Assembly: GCA_020435865.1 (NCBI GenBank)
Contig: JAGQYZ010000006.1
Location: 1 to 12,686 of the forward strand
Source: Aequorivita sp.
GTDB taxonomy: Bacteria; Bacteroidota; Bacteroidia; Flavobacteriales; Flavobacteriaceae
Reading direction: 5' to 3'
DNA length: 12,686 nucleotides
Below are positions 1 to 7,421 of this stretch, one piece after another. A program made the translations under genes and the position numbers. The notes under the pieces were generated by a model. It did no database searches and had not been told where the DNA came from. It saw nothing but the letters and a program-made list of their open reading frames with translations. Numbering within the stretch: position 1 is the stretch's first letter; every line of letters begins with the position of its first letter.

Positions 1-127
1 AACCTAAAAGATGTTCCCACTTTTCGCGAATAGTCAAGATTCCCACGCGAATATCTGCCACGGGGCGTGTAAATGTAAAAGGTAGCAATTGGTTACGGAC
101 GTTCCCGTCAAAAAGGATATAGTTCAT
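1..127 (-). CDS. GlmU-family putative sugar nucleotidyltransferase, N-terminal fragment
   Basis: Only the first 42 codons are in the window; the gene runs off the left edge. The visible N-terminus begins MNYILFDGNVRNQLLPFTF, followed by RPVADIRVGILTIREKWE. This is the characteristic opening of the Bacteroidota GlmU-like family (a putative UDP-sugar pyrophosphorylase fused to a left-handed beta-helix acyltransferase). In that opening the usual nucleotidyltransferase glycine-rich loop is replaced by a divergent DGNVRNQLLPFT-type segment. Members probably make or acetylate nucleotide-activated amino sugars in the cytoplasm, but the exact substrate cannot be read from this fragment. The ATG at 127 has an A-rich leader and a good -7 element 26 bases upstream. 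From memory, the gene commonly sits beside type B L31 in flavobacteria, as it does here. The family call rests on recognising the N-terminus alone. Confidence 0.75.
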   Translation of the reverse strand, partial: MNYILFDGNVRNQLLPFTFTRPVADIRVGILTIREKWEHLLG

Positions 128-152
128 TTTTGGATATTCTAAATTATAATTT

Positions 153-160
153 CAAAGCTA
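153..160 (-). promoter_or_regulatory. Predicted -7 promoter element for the GlmU-like gene
   Basis: On the minus strand this reads TAGCTTTG, a perfect match to the Bacteroidota -7 consensus TAnnTTTG. It lies just after the L31 terminator and 25 bases before the ATG, leaving room for a short leader. No clear TTG is found at the -33 position, so the call rests on the -7 match and its placement. Confidence 0.5.
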
Positions 161-162
161 AT

Positions 163-195
163 AAAAAAAGCCCTCGATTTCTCGAAGGCTTTTAT
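163..195 (-). terminator. Intrinsic terminator after rpmE2
   Basis: A hairpin with outer arms AAAAGCC (166-172) and GGCTTTT (187-193) continues inward as TCGA pairs, with one C/A mismatch and a four-base loop. Read on the minus strand, the stem is followed by a run of T (169 down to 163). It stands 20 to 50 bases after the L31 stop codon. It separates L31 from the GlmU-like gene, which has its own promoter just beyond. Confidence 0.85.
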
Positions 196-215
196 ATGTT
201 TTAGTAAACGGAAGG

Positions 216-497
216 TTATTCTTCAGTTTTAGCTTCTTTAGCAGCTGGCTTTTTAAACTTGTCGTATTTGTTTTTGAATTTGTCAATACGTCCTGCAGTA
301 TCAATAAGTTTTGCTTTTCCAGTATAGAAAGGGTGTGAAGAACGTGAAATCTCCATCTTTACCAAAGGATATTCAACACCATCTACTTCGATAGTCTCTC
401 TAGTATCTGCAGTTGATTTTGTAAGGAATACATCTTCATTGCTCATATCCTTAAAAGCAACTAATCTATAATTTTCTGGGTGGATACCTTTTTTCAT
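216..497 (-). CDS. rpmE2: 50S ribosomal protein L31, type B (zinc-independent)
   Basis: This 93-residue protein is a structural component of the large ribosomal subunit, near the central protuberance at the contact with the small subunit. It starts [15 protein letters not shown] and contains the [11 protein letters not shown] segment typical of L31. It has no cysteine at all, so the CxxC zinc site of type A L31 is absent, which makes this the zinc-independent (C-minus, type B) form. The tail from about residue 70 ([12 protein letters not shown] then a Lys/Ala/Glu-rich end) is the long basic extension of type B proteins. It is single-cistron here, with its own upstream promoter and a strong terminator after the stop. 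In many bacteria the type B form replaces the zinc form when zinc is scarce. Many Bacteroidota carry type B as the main copy, so no zinc regulation should be assumed. Confidence 0.97.
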   Translation of the reverse strand: MKKGIHPENYRLVAFKDMSNEDVFLTKSTADTRETIEVDGVEYPLVKMEISRSSHPFYTGKAKLIDTAGRIDKFKNKYDKFKKPAAKEAKTEE

Positions 498-535
498 GGC
501 TATATATTTTTAAAATGCGCTCAATTTTGAGTTTG

Positions 536-565
536 CAAATTTAAGTAATAATTGCAAAATAGCAA
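536..565 (-). promoter_or_regulatory. Predicted promoter of rpmE2
   Basis: On the minus strand a TTG (563-565) is followed after 19 bases by TAAATTTG (536-543), which fits the Bacteroidota -33/-7 arrangement (TTG, about 19 bases, TAnnTTTG). It implies a transcript start near 529 and a leader of about 30 bases before the ATG at 497. Confidence 0.6.
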
Positions 566-622
566 CAAAATTATGCACTTTTTTAAATAGTTACAAAATA
601 GTCCGCAAATGTAACGTTTTGC

Positions 623-630
623 TATCTTTG
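623..630 (+). promoter_or_regulatory. Predicted -7 promoter element for the DUF4199-glycosyltransferase series
   Basis: TATCTTTG matches TAnnTTTG exactly and lies about 60 bases before the chosen ATG at 690. It faces away from the rpmE2 promoter, so the 498-689 gap is a divergent promoter region. No convincing -33 TTG is seen at the right distance. Nothing else is recognisable in this gap. Confidence 0.5.
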
Positions 631-689
631 TTTACTAACAATCTGAACCAGCCCATCACTTTTTGATAGGCCATAAAACTAATAAAAAT

Positions 690-1220
690 ATGGAAACTCA
701 AACAACTTCACTAAAAAAAATAGCACTCAATTATGGCGTGCTTTTGGCTCTGCTCTCAATTGTTTTGCAAGTTATTTCATATGTGCTTGACGTGCATATA
801 GACCGCCCTTGGTGGTTAACTGTTCTTCAGTTACTTATTTCCGTAAGTGTTATTGCCTATGGAATAAAAGCATTCAAAACAGGCAACGCAGGTTTTCTTA
901 CCTTAGGACAAGCCCTAAAAACTGGTCTTGCAATTAGTCTTGTAGCTGGGATTATAGCTGTGGTTTTTAACTACATTTTTATGAATTATATCGATCCAGA
1001 TTTTATTCAAAAAACATTGGATTTTTCTAGAGAACAAATGTTGGAAAAAAACCCAGATATGTCCCAAGAACAGATTGATATGGCAATGAGCATGTCTGCA
1101 AAATTTATGTCACCACTAATAATGTCTGCTTTCGCTATAATTGCAACTTTATTTTTTGGATTTATCATTTCATTATTTGCAGGTTTGATTATGAAGAAAA
1201 ACCCGCCACAACAACTTTAA
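690..1220 (+). CDS. DUF4199 domain-containing integral membrane protein
   Basis: A 176-residue inner-membrane protein of a family frequent in Bacteroidota and of unknown biochemical function. Four hydrophobic segments are visible: one close to the N-terminus (ALNYGVLLALLSIVLQVIS), one around WWLTVLQLLISVSVIAYGI, one after the GQALKTGL segment, and one near the C-terminus ending in a short Lys/Pro-rich tail (MKKNPPQQL). A polar, Met- and Gln-rich loop lies between segments three and four. The frame stays open upstream to a TTG at 663. The ATG at 690 is preferred because it follows an A-rich leader and gives the family-like start METQTTSLKK. The glycosyltransferase gene begins 7 bases after the stop, so the two are almost certainly co-transcribed. 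A role in the same envelope pathway is inferred from position only. Confidence 0.85.
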   Translation: METQTTSLKKIALNYGVLLALLSIVLQVISYVLDVHIDRPWWLTVLQLLISVSVIAYGIKAFKTGNAGFLTLGQALKTGLAISLVAGIIAVVFNYIFMNYIDPDFIQKTLDFSREQMLEKNPDMSQEQIDMAMSMSAKFMSPLIMSAFAIIATLFFGFIISLFAGLIMKKNPPQQL

Positions 1221-1227
1221 TATCTGA

Positions 1228-2181
1228 ATGAATATTTCTATCGTCATCCCGCTTCTTAACGAAGAAGAATCGCTTAATGAATTGTACCATTGGATTGCAA
1301 AAGTTATGCAATCCAATGGTTTTTTATACGAGCTCATTTTTATTGACGATGGTAGCACGGATAATTCCTGGAAAATCATTGAAAAACTTTCCAACGAAAA
1401 CCCAGCTGTAAAAGGAATCCGTTTTCAAAAAAACTACGGAAAATCGCAAGCACTGCACGCAGGCTTTGCCATGGCAAAAGGCGATGTGATAATCACAATG
1501 GATGCTGATTTACAGGACAATCCTGAAGAAATTCCAGAACTATACAAAATGATTACCGAAGAAGGTTTTGACCTGGTCTCCGGCTGGAAAAAGAAACGAT
1601 ATGATTCCGTAATTAGCAAAAACTTGCCTTCAAAACTGTTTAATTATGCTGCGCGAAAAACGTCCGGCGTAAAATTACACGACTTTAATTGTGGGTTGAA
1701 AGCGTATAAAAAAGATGTTGTAAAATCCATTGAAGTTACTGGTGAAATGCACAGATACATTCCGGTATTGGCAAAAAATGCAGGATTCAGTAAAATTTCA
1801 GAAAAACCTGTTTTACATCAAGCCAGAAAATATGGCACCACGAAATTTGGTGCAGAACGCTTTATCCGTGGCTTTTTAGATTTGATAACCATTTGGTTTT
1901 TATCAAAATTTGGGAAACGGCCGATGCACCTTTTTGGCGCATGGGGAGCAGTTATGCTCTTTATAGGTTTTTGTTTTGCACTGTTTTTAGGCATCGACAA
2001 GCTTTTTATCAATCCAACAGGAAGACTAATTACTGAACGACCTGAGTTTTTTATTGCCCTTACCGCAATGATATTGGGAAGCCAACTTTTTCTTGCAGGA
2101 TTTTTAGGCGAATTGATTCTCAGAAGTAAAAAAGATTCCCAGCGCTACATCATCAAAGAACAGCGAAACATCAAAGATTAA
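1228..2181 (+). CDS. Family 2 glycosyltransferase with two C-terminal membrane segments (DPM1/GtrB-like)
   Basis: This 317-residue enzyme probably transfers a sugar from a nucleotide donor to undecaprenyl phosphate at the cytoplasmic face of the inner membrane. The GT-A domain shows the opening IVIPLLNEEESL (residues 5-16), the nucleotide-binding DDGSTD (40-45), and the metal-binding DADLQD (92-97) with the following NPEEIP. The DFNCGLKAY segment (152-160) is also typical of dolichol/undecaprenyl-phosphate sugar synthases. Two hydrophobic segments follow at about 234-256 and 276-298, as in GtrB and ArnC relatives, then a basic tail. The donor sugar cannot be told from the sequence. Its partners are a DUF4199 membrane protein upstream and a hexose-phosphate mutase downstream, consistent with making and using an activated sugar for envelope glycans. 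Confidence 0.92.
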   Translation: MNISIVIPLLNEEESLNELYHWIAKVMQSNGFLYELIFIDDGSTDNSWKIIEKLSNENPAVKGIRFQKNYGKSQALHAGFAMAKGDVIITMDADLQDNPEEIPELYKMITEEGFDLVSGWKKKRYDSVISKNLPSKLFNYAARKTSGVKLHDFNCGLKAYKKDVVKSIEVTGEMHRYIPVLAKNAGFSKISEKPVLHQARKYGTTKFGAERFIRGFLDLITIWFLSKFGKRPMHLFGAWGAVMLFIGFCFALFLGIDKLFINPTGRLITERPEFFIALTAMILGSQLFLAGFLGELILRSKKDSQRYIIKEQRNIKD

Positions 2182-2195
2182 CCACTGAGATTCGT

Positions 2196-2203
2196 TATTT
2201 TTG
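2196..2203 (+). promoter_or_regulatory. Possible internal -7 element before the phospho-sugar mutase gene
   Basis: TATTTTTG fits TAnnTTTG and lies 17 bases before the ATG at 2221, in the only sizeable gap (39 bases) of the four-gene series. No clear -33 element is visible. It would give the mutase and ABC genes a separate transcript with a very short leader. Confidence 0.4.
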
Positions 2204-2220
2204 CAAATTAATTTAAGCGA

Positions 2221-3936
2221 ATGATTTACGTAGATCCGAAAATTTTAGCCCGCGTTAACCAGTGGCTCACTCCTTTTTTCGACAAAAAAACCCAACACGA
2301 AATCAAAGAAATGATTGCCTTCGATCCTGAGGTGTTGGAAGATAGTTTTTATAAAAACCTTGCGTTCGGAACGGGCGGAATGCGCGGTATTATGGGGCTT
2401 GGCGACAACCGCATCAATAAATATACTTTGGGGAAAAACACCCAAGGGCTTTCAAATTATTTAAAAGCACAGTTCCCAAACAAAAAAATCAAGGTCGCAA
2501 TTGCTTATGATTGTCGCCATAATAGTAAAGCATTTGCAAAAGTGGTGGCAGATGTTTTTTCTGCAAACGGAATAAAAGTTTTTCTTTTTTCAGAATTGCG
2601 ACCTACTCCTGAGCTTTCTTTCGCCGTAAAACAGTTGGATTGTCAAGCTGGAATTGTTTTAACAGCTTCACACAATCCACCAGAATATAATGGATACAAA
2701 GTGTATTGGGAAGACGGTGGGCAGCTTGTTCCTCCGCAGGATGCAGAAATTATTGCTGAAATAAATTCGCTTAAATATGAAGACATAAAATTTGAAGCCA
2801 ACGAGAAATTGATACAATTTATAGATTCCGAAGTAGATGAAGCATTCGCAGAGGCTTCCATTAAAAATGGAACTTTTAAAACTTCCCAGGAGGCAAAAGA
2901 CAACCTGAAAATTGTTTTTACTTCGCTTCACGGTACCTCAATAACAATGATTCCGAAAGTTTTGGAGAAAGCTGGTTATAGAAACGTATTGATTGTTGAA
3001 GAACAAGCTGAACCAAATGGAGATTTTCCAACGGTTAAATCGCCAAATCCTGAAGAACCAGCTGCTTTAAAAATGGCTTTGGAACTTGCCGAAAAAGAAA
3101 ATGCAGATATTGTTATTGGAACCGACCCAGATTGTGACCGTTTGGGAGTTGCCGTTAGAAATGACGAAAACAAAATGGTTTTGCTCAATGGAAACCAAAC
3201 GATGGTTTTGATGACGCATTTCCTTTTAGAGCAGTGGAAGAAAGCAGGAAAACTTAACGGAAATCAGTTTGTAGCCTCCACGATCGTTTCAACGCCAATG
3301 GTGGCAAAGGTTGCAGAACATTTCAATGTAAAATATATTGAAGGGCTTACCGGCTTTAAATGGATCGCAAAAATGATCAAAGATTTTCCCGAGCTTGAAT
3401 TTATTGGCGGCGGTGAGGAAAGTTTTGGCTATTTGGTGGGCGATTTTGTTCGTGATAAAGATGCAGTTACCGCTACCCTACTTGCCTGCGAAATTGCCGT
3501 ACAGAAAAAAAATTCTGGTAGCAGTATGTTTCAATATTTGAATACTATTTACAACCTATTCGGCAATTACCGAGAGCATTTAATTTCAGTTACCAAAAAA
3601 GGAAAACAGGGTGCTGCCGAAATTTCAGCAATGATGAAAACGCTTCGCGAAAACCCGTTTAAGGAAATCGCCGGAAGTAAAGTTGTTCGCATGGACGATG
3701 TTTTAAAAAATGAAACCACAGATTTCATAAAACAGGAAACTTTGTCATTAAATCTGCCAAAATCCAATGTATTGATCTATTATACCGAAGATGGCAGCAA
3801 AATTGCAGCACGCCCAAGCGGCACAGAACCAAAAATAAAGTTCTACATTAGCGTGAATACTTCCGAAAAAGAAAATTTTGAGGAAGTACTTCAGAAAAAA
3901 ATTGACACAATTGCCGCACAACTAAACATTAGTTAA
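2221..3936 (+). CDS. Phospho-sugar mutase (phosphoglucomutase/phosphomannomutase, PgcA-like)
   Basis: A 571-residue cytoplasmic enzyme of the alpha-D-phosphohexomutase superfamily, which interconverts hexose 1- and 6-phosphates through a phosphoserine intermediate. All four signature sites are present and in order. They are the catalytic TASHNP with Ser150, the magnesium loop DPDCDR (302-307), the sugar-specificity loop GGGEES (396-401), and the phosphate-binding RPSGTEP (531-537). An N-terminal AFGTGGMRGIMG segment (48-59) is typical of the long PGM2/PgcA branch, and the length agrees with B. subtilis PgcA of about 580 residues. It probably feeds glucose-1-phosphate or mannose-1-phosphate to nucleotide-sugar synthesis, but glucose versus mannose preference cannot be decided here. 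Its TAA stop shares a base with the ATG of the downstream ABC transporter, so the two are translationally coupled. No missing residues or breaks were found. Confidence 0.95.
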   Translation: MIYVDPKILARVNQWLTPFFDKKTQHEIKEMIAFDPEVLEDSFYKNLAFGTGGMRGIMGLGDNRINKYTLGKNTQGLSNYLKAQFPNKKIKVAIAYDCRHNSKAFAKVVADVFSANGIKVFLFSELRPTPELSFAVKQLDCQAGIVLTASHNPPEYNGYKVYWEDGGQLVPPQDAEIIAEINSLKYEDIKFEANEKLIQFIDSEVDEAFAEASIKNGTFKTSQEAKDNLKIVFTSLHGTSITMIPKVLEKAGYRNVLIVEEQAEPNGDFPTVKSPNPEEPAALKMALELAEKENADIVIGTDPDCDRLGVAVRNDENKMVLLNGNQTMVLMTHFLLEQWKKAGKLNGNQFVASTIVSTPMVAKVAEHFNVKYIEGLTGFKWIAKMIKDFPELEFIGGGEESFGYLVGDFVRDKDAVTATLLACEIAVQKKNSGSSMFQYLNTIYNLFGNYREHLISVTKKGKQGAAEISAMMKTLRENPFKEIAGSKVVRMDDVLKNETTDFIKQETLSLNLPKSNVLIYYTEDGSKIAARPSGTEPKIKFYISVNTSEKENFEEVLQKKIDTIAAQLNIS

Positions 3937-5762
3937 TGAATTATTTCAGAAAAATACTCCGTTACGCCTATCCTTACAAAAGATATGCTTTTTTGAATAT
4001 TTTTTTTAACATACTCTATGCTTTGTTTGGTACACTTTCTTTTGTGGCGCTAATTCCTGTTTTCGAAATTATTTTTAGCGACAATCGTACGCTTGGCGTT
4101 CGTCCGGTTTATGAAGGAATTTCTAAAATAAAAGATTTTTCGCAAGAATATTTAAATTACATCATCATAGAAAACATCAATAAATATGGCGAGTTTCAAG
4201 TGCTTATGTATATGGTGGGCATAATTATCTCTCTCTTTTTATTGAAAAACCTGAGCAATTACTTAGCTATGTTCTATTCCACTTTTATGCGAAATGGTGT
4301 ATTAAAAGATCTTCGGAATGATTTGTATAGCAAAGTGATTCATCTCCCACTAGCTTTTTATTCTGAAAAGAGAAAAGGTGACACCATATCAAGATTGAGT
4401 GGCGATGTTGATGAAGTGAAAAACTCTGTGCTTTCTGTTTTGGAAATGATTGTCCGTGAGCCTTTGACAATTATTTTTTCGTTAGTAACCATGCTCATCA
4501 TCAGTGCAAAACTCACCCTTTTTGTGTTTTTGTTTTTGCCAATTTCTGGTTTTCTGATTTCAAAAATTGGGAAGTCATTAAAAAAAGGATCTCTAAAAGT
4601 TCAGCAGGAACAAGGCGTTTTCCTTTCAATTTTGGAAGAAACTATGGGCGGATTGCGCATCATTAAAGCCTTTCATGCAGAAAATATTTTTCAGAAAAAA
4701 TTTGAAGACAGTAATGAGCGATTTTACAAACATTCCAATTCTGTATTAAATCGTCAAAATCTTGCATCCCCTGTTAGTGAACTTTTGGGAATTATTACTA
4801 TTGGAATTCTTTTAGTTTATGGAGGTTATTTAGTTTTTGTGGATAGAACTTTAGAAGCCAGTTTTTTCATCGGTTATATTACTTTGGCCTATAATATTCT
4901 TACACCCGCCAAAGCTATTGCAAAGGCAAGCTATTCAATAAAACGTGCGGATGGTTCTGCACATCGAATTTTAGAATTGTTAGAAGCCAAAAACACGATT
5001 ACCGATATTGAAAACCCTGTTCAAAAAGAAGGGTTCGATAAAAATATTTCCATTAAAAATATTTCGTTTAAATACGAAGATCAGTATGTTTTGAAAGATT
5101 TCTCTTTGGAAATTCCGAAAGGAAAAACAGTAGCGCTCGTTGGTCAATCCGGGAGCGGAAAAAGTACGATTGCCAATTTATTAACCCGTTTTTATGACGT
5201 TAACAAAGGCAGTATTGAAATTGACGGTGTGGATATAAAAGATATTTCTAAAAAATCTTTGCGCGGTTTGATGGGTATTGTTTCCCAAGATTCCATACTT
5301 TTTAATGATTCTGTGGCAAATAATTTAAAACTTGGAAAACCTAATGCTTCCGATGCGGAATTAATGGAAGCTTCGGAAATAAGCAATTCCTACGAATTTA
5401 TTAAAGAACTTCCCGAAGGTTTTGAAACCAACATCGGTGATAGTGGAAATAAGTTGAGCGGTGGCCAAAAACAACGTTTAAGCATTGCGCGCGCTGTATT
5501 AAAAAATCCACCGATAATGATTCTGGACGAAGCAACTTCCGCTTTGGATTCCGAAAGCGAGCGATTGGTACAGGATGCTTTGGAAAAAATGATGAAAAAT
5601 AGAACTTCCATTGTTATTGCACACCGACTTTCTACCATCCAAAATGCAGATAATATTGTGGTGCTTTCCAAAGGAAAAATTGTAGAACAGGGAAAACACC
5701 AAGAACTTTTGGAGAAAAAAGGCATATACTACAGTTTGGTAGAAATGCAATCGCTAGTATAA
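3936..5762 (+). CDS. ABC transporter, fused permease-ATPase (MsbA-like exporter)
   Basis: A 608-residue half-transporter that would work as a homodimer in the inner membrane. The membrane domain covers about residues 15-335, with hydrophobic segments near 18-48, 90-112, 175-210 and 283-325. The nucleotide-binding domain has an A-loop Tyr380, Walker A GQSGSGKST (403-411), a Q-loop Gln451, signature LSGGQ (507-511), Walker B IMILDE (527-532), a D-loop SALD and the switch His563. All catalytic positions are intact. The order permease then ATPase in one chain, with a fairly long first external loop, is that of type IV exporters such as MsbA lipid flippases and drug exporters. The substrate is not readable. 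Translational coupling to a sugar-phosphate mutase and proximity to a polyprenyl-sugar synthase favour a lipid or glycolipid cargo. Confidence 0.94.
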   Translation: MNYFRKILRYAYPYKRYAFLNIFFNILYALFGTLSFVALIPVFEIIFSDNRTLGVRPVYEGISKIKDFSQEYLNYIIIENINKYGEFQVLMYMVGIIISLFLLKNLSNYLAMFYSTFMRNGVLKDLRNDLYSKVIHLPLAFYSEKRKGDTISRLSGDVDEVKNSVLSVLEMIVREPLTIIFSLVTMLIISAKLTLFVFLFLPISGFLISKIGKSLKKGSLKVQQEQGVFLSILEETMGGLRIIKAFHAENIFQKKFEDSNERFYKHSNSVLNRQNLASPVSELLGIITIGILLVYGGYLVFVDRTLEASFFIGYITLAYNILTPAKAIAKASYSIKRADGSAHRILELLEAKNTITDIENPVQKEGFDKNISIKNISFKYEDQYVLKDFSLEIPKGKTVALVGQSGSGKSTIANLLTRFYDVNKGSIEIDGVDIKDISKKSLRGLMGIVSQDSILFNDSVANNLKLGKPNASDAELMEASEISNSYEFIKELPEGFETNIGDSGNKLSGGQKQRLSIARAVLKNPPIMILDEATSALDSESERLVQDALEKMMKNRTSIVIAHRLSTIQNADNIVVLSKGKIVEQGKHQELLEKKGIYYSLVEMQSLV

Positions 5763-5826
5763 TTCCCGATTTAAATTAAACCATTGTTCCGTAACTTAGT
5801 CTTAACAATAAGTTGCATACTTAAAA

Positions 5827-6381
5827 ATGGTTGAAGAACAAGAACTAGTAACAGCATTGCAGACCGAAGCAGAGAAAGAATCTGCTTTTCGGGAGCTTGT
5901 ATCGCAGTATAAGGAACGGCTTTATTGGCAAATCCGAAATATTGTTTTGGACCATGAAGATGCTGATGATGTGCTTCAAAATACATTTATCAAGGTTTTC
6001 AGGAATATTAATTCATTTAAAGGCGACAGTAAGCTACATACTTGGATGTATAGAATTGCAGCCAATGAGTCCATCACTTTTCTCAACAAAAAGGCAAAAC
6101 GGAACAATGTTTCTATTGAAAGTGTGAAGGATAATGCGTTTCGAAAACTGGAAAGCGATGTTTATTTTGAAGGTGACCAGCTTCAATTACAATTTCAAAA
6201 AGCGATTGCAACACTTCCTGAAAGGCAAAAATTGATTTTCACTATGAAATATTTTGAAGATCACACCTTTGAAGAGCTTTCAGAAATTTTGGAAACTTCT
6301 GTTGGCGGATTAAAAAGCAGTTATCACATTGCTGTTAAAAAGATTACGGAATTTATAAAAACACAGGATGAAACTCTTTAA
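5827..6381 (+). CDS. ECF-type RNA polymerase sigma factor (sigma-70 family)
   Basis: A 184-residue extracytoplasmic-function sigma factor. Region 2 covers residues 21-90: FRELVSQYKERLYWQIRNIV, then the DHEDADDVLQNTFIKVFRN core-binding helix and the promoter-melting part with HTWMYRIAANESITFLNKKAK. Region 4 covers about 120-172, with TLPERQKLIFTMKYFEDHTFEELSEIL cut by the helix-turn-helix and SVGGLKSSYHIAVKKI as recognition helix. There is no region 3, as expected for ECF factors. The two following genes look like its membrane anti-sigma and a secreted sensor. A weak -7-like TAACTTAG at 5792-5799 precedes the ATG, but no terminator or clear promoter separates it from the ABC gene 64 bases upstream. 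Its target promoters cannot be told. Confidence 0.95.
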   Translation: MVEEQELVTALQTEAEKESAFRELVSQYKERLYWQIRNIVLDHEDADDVLQNTFIKVFRNINSFKGDSKLHTWMYRIAANESITFLNKKAKRNNVSIESVKDNAFRKLESDVYFEGDQLQLQFQKAIATLPERQKLIFTMKYFEDHTFEELSEILETSVGGLKSSYHIAVKKITEFIKTQDETL

Positions 6382-6405
6382 CATTTTAAGAGTCATAACA
6401 ATACA

Positions 6406-6906
6406 ATGAAAAACAAAAAAAACATAGCTGGTTTTAAAACACCCGAAAACTATTTCGAGCATTTTGAGGAGCGTTTGTTCAGCAAGATTTCAGAAGAAAA
6501 ATTCCCGAAATCTGCTGGGCATACTGTGCCTGATGGATATTTTGAAAATATGGAAGACCGTGTTTTAAATGCAGTAATCAATTCAGAAAAACCTACGAAA
6601 GTGATTCCGCTTTTCGCCAAAAAATACGTTGGTTATGCAGCAGCAATCGCAGCTTGCTTAATTATTGGTTTTACGGTTTTCAATACTAAAACTGATAGTT
6701 CAAGTTTGGATTCACTGCAACTGGTAGCTATTGACACTTATATTGAAGACGGTAATTTGAATTTAGACCTTTATGATTTGACAACTTATATTGACGATGA
6801 AGATATTACCAATTTAAACCTTGATAACCACCAATTTTCAGAAACCACACTGGAAAATTATCTTTTGGAAAATGTGGATGAAGAAACCTTAATTAATGAA
6901 CAATGA
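6406..6906 (+). CDS. Probable membrane anti-sigma factor with a duplicated PxxYFE motif
   Basis: A 166-residue one-pass membrane protein, inferred to hold the ECF sigma factor inactive. The cytoplasmic N-terminus (1-73) contains two copies of a 20-residue unit at 9-28 and 38-57, each with P-x-x-Y-F-E and a downstream E-x-R. Seven of 20 positions are identical, suggesting an internal duplication. A single hydrophobic helix follows at about 74-92 (VGYAAAIAACLIIGFTVF). The periplasmic part (about 94-166) is strongly acidic and rich in Asp, Asn and Leu, with no recognised domain. The classical zinc-binding HxxxCxxC motif of ZAS anti-sigma factors is absent. It starts 24 bases after the sigma gene, and its TGA stop overlaps the ATG of the next gene by four bases. 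The anti-sigma role is inferred from position and topology. Confidence 0.8.
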   Translation: MKNKKNIAGFKTPENYFEHFEERLFSKISEEKFPKSAGHTVPDGYFENMEDRVLNAVINSEKPTKVIPLFAKKYVGYAAAIAACLIIGFTVFNTKTDSSSLDSLQLVAIDTYIEDGNLNLDLYDLTTYIDDEDITNLNLDNHQFSETTLENYLLENVDEETLINEQ

Positions 6907-7373
6907 AGAAATTAATTTTTATTTTCCTCCTTGCATCAATAGCAATGCAGGCACAGGACGGGAAGCACGAAAAAATCAAAGCTTTAAAAACAGCTTATAT
7001 TACTGAAAAGTTATCGCTTACATCTTCAGAGGCCGAGAAGTTTTGGCCCATTTATAATAAGTATGATGAAAAGTTCCACGATCTTCGGATGAAGGAACGT
7101 AACAAGATATTTCAAAAGCTACGTGATGGACTTGACAAGTTGAACGACAATGAGGCCAATGCATTAATTGACGCAAGTTTATCTATTGAAAGTGAAGAAC
7201 TTTCACTGCGCAAGCAATTGATTGCTGAGCTTCGGGATGTAATTTCGTCAAAAAAAATAATCATTCTCAAAAAAACAGAAGATGATTTTAAAAGAGAACT
7301 CCTAGACCGATACAGAAACAGTAAAGGTGAAAAAGGCGAGAAAGGTCCTAAAGGTCCAAAAGGCCCTAAATAA
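6903..7373 (+). CDS. Secreted Spy/CpxP-like 'sensor of ECF-type sigma factor' with a collagen-like tail
   Basis: A 156-residue exported protein with a signal peptide at 1-18 (MKKLIFIFLLASIAMQAQ). The mature part is highly charged and predicted all-helical. It includes the segment LSLTSSEAEKFWPIYNKYDEKF (37-58, split here by the LTSSEAEKF start of the fold), which resembles the LTxxQ/Spy-CpxP family and the Bacteroidota proteins named sensor of ECF-type sigma factor. The C-terminus (142-156) is GEKGEKGPKGPKGPK, five perfect collagen-type Gly-X-Lys triplets that carry a strong positive charge. The gene is translationally coupled to the probable anti-sigma gene (ATGA overlap). The likely job is to sense envelope damage, or to chaperone misfolded proteins, in the periplasm and so release the sigma factor. 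That role is inferred. The triplet number is low, so a stable triple helix is not assured. Confidence 0.85.
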   Translation: MKKLIFIFLLASIAMQAQDGKHEKIKALKTAYITEKLSLTSSEAEKFWPIYNKYDEKFHDLRMKERNKIFQKLRDGLDKLNDNEANALIDASLSIESEELSLRKQLIAELRDVISSKKIIILKKTEDDFKRELLDRYRNSKGEKGEKGPKGPKGPK

Positions 7374-7404
7374 CAAAAAGCCCCGAAAACTTGGGGCTTT
7401 TTGT
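7373..7404. terminator. Strong bidirectional intrinsic terminator
   Basis: A perfect hairpin has arms ACAAAAAGCCCC (7373-7384) and GGGGCTTTTTGT (7393-7404) and an eight-base loop. The G/C core is flanked by A runs on one side and T runs on the other, so it can stop the plus-strand sigma operon and also the minus-strand DUF2911 transcript. The first base overlaps the stop codon of the upstream gene. Confidence 0.93.
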
Positions 7405-7421
7405 TTACAATAAAGAAGCTA

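Noticed and set aside
663..689. Upstream TTG start extending the DUF4199 protein by nine residues
   Set aside because: The added residues (MIGHKTNKN) are not family-like, and the ATG at 690 has a typical A-rich leader.
5390..5750. Long open frames on the minus strand opposite the ABC ATPase domain (111 and 83 codons)
   Set aside because: They are antisense to intact Walker A, signature and Walker B codons, show no recognisable domain, and are explained by codon bias of the real gene.
5792..5799. TAACTTAG as an autoregulated promoter of the ECF sigma gene
   Set aside because: It differs from TAnnTTTG at one position and lacks a -33 partner, so it is too weak to list as a feature. The gene may simply be read through from upstream.
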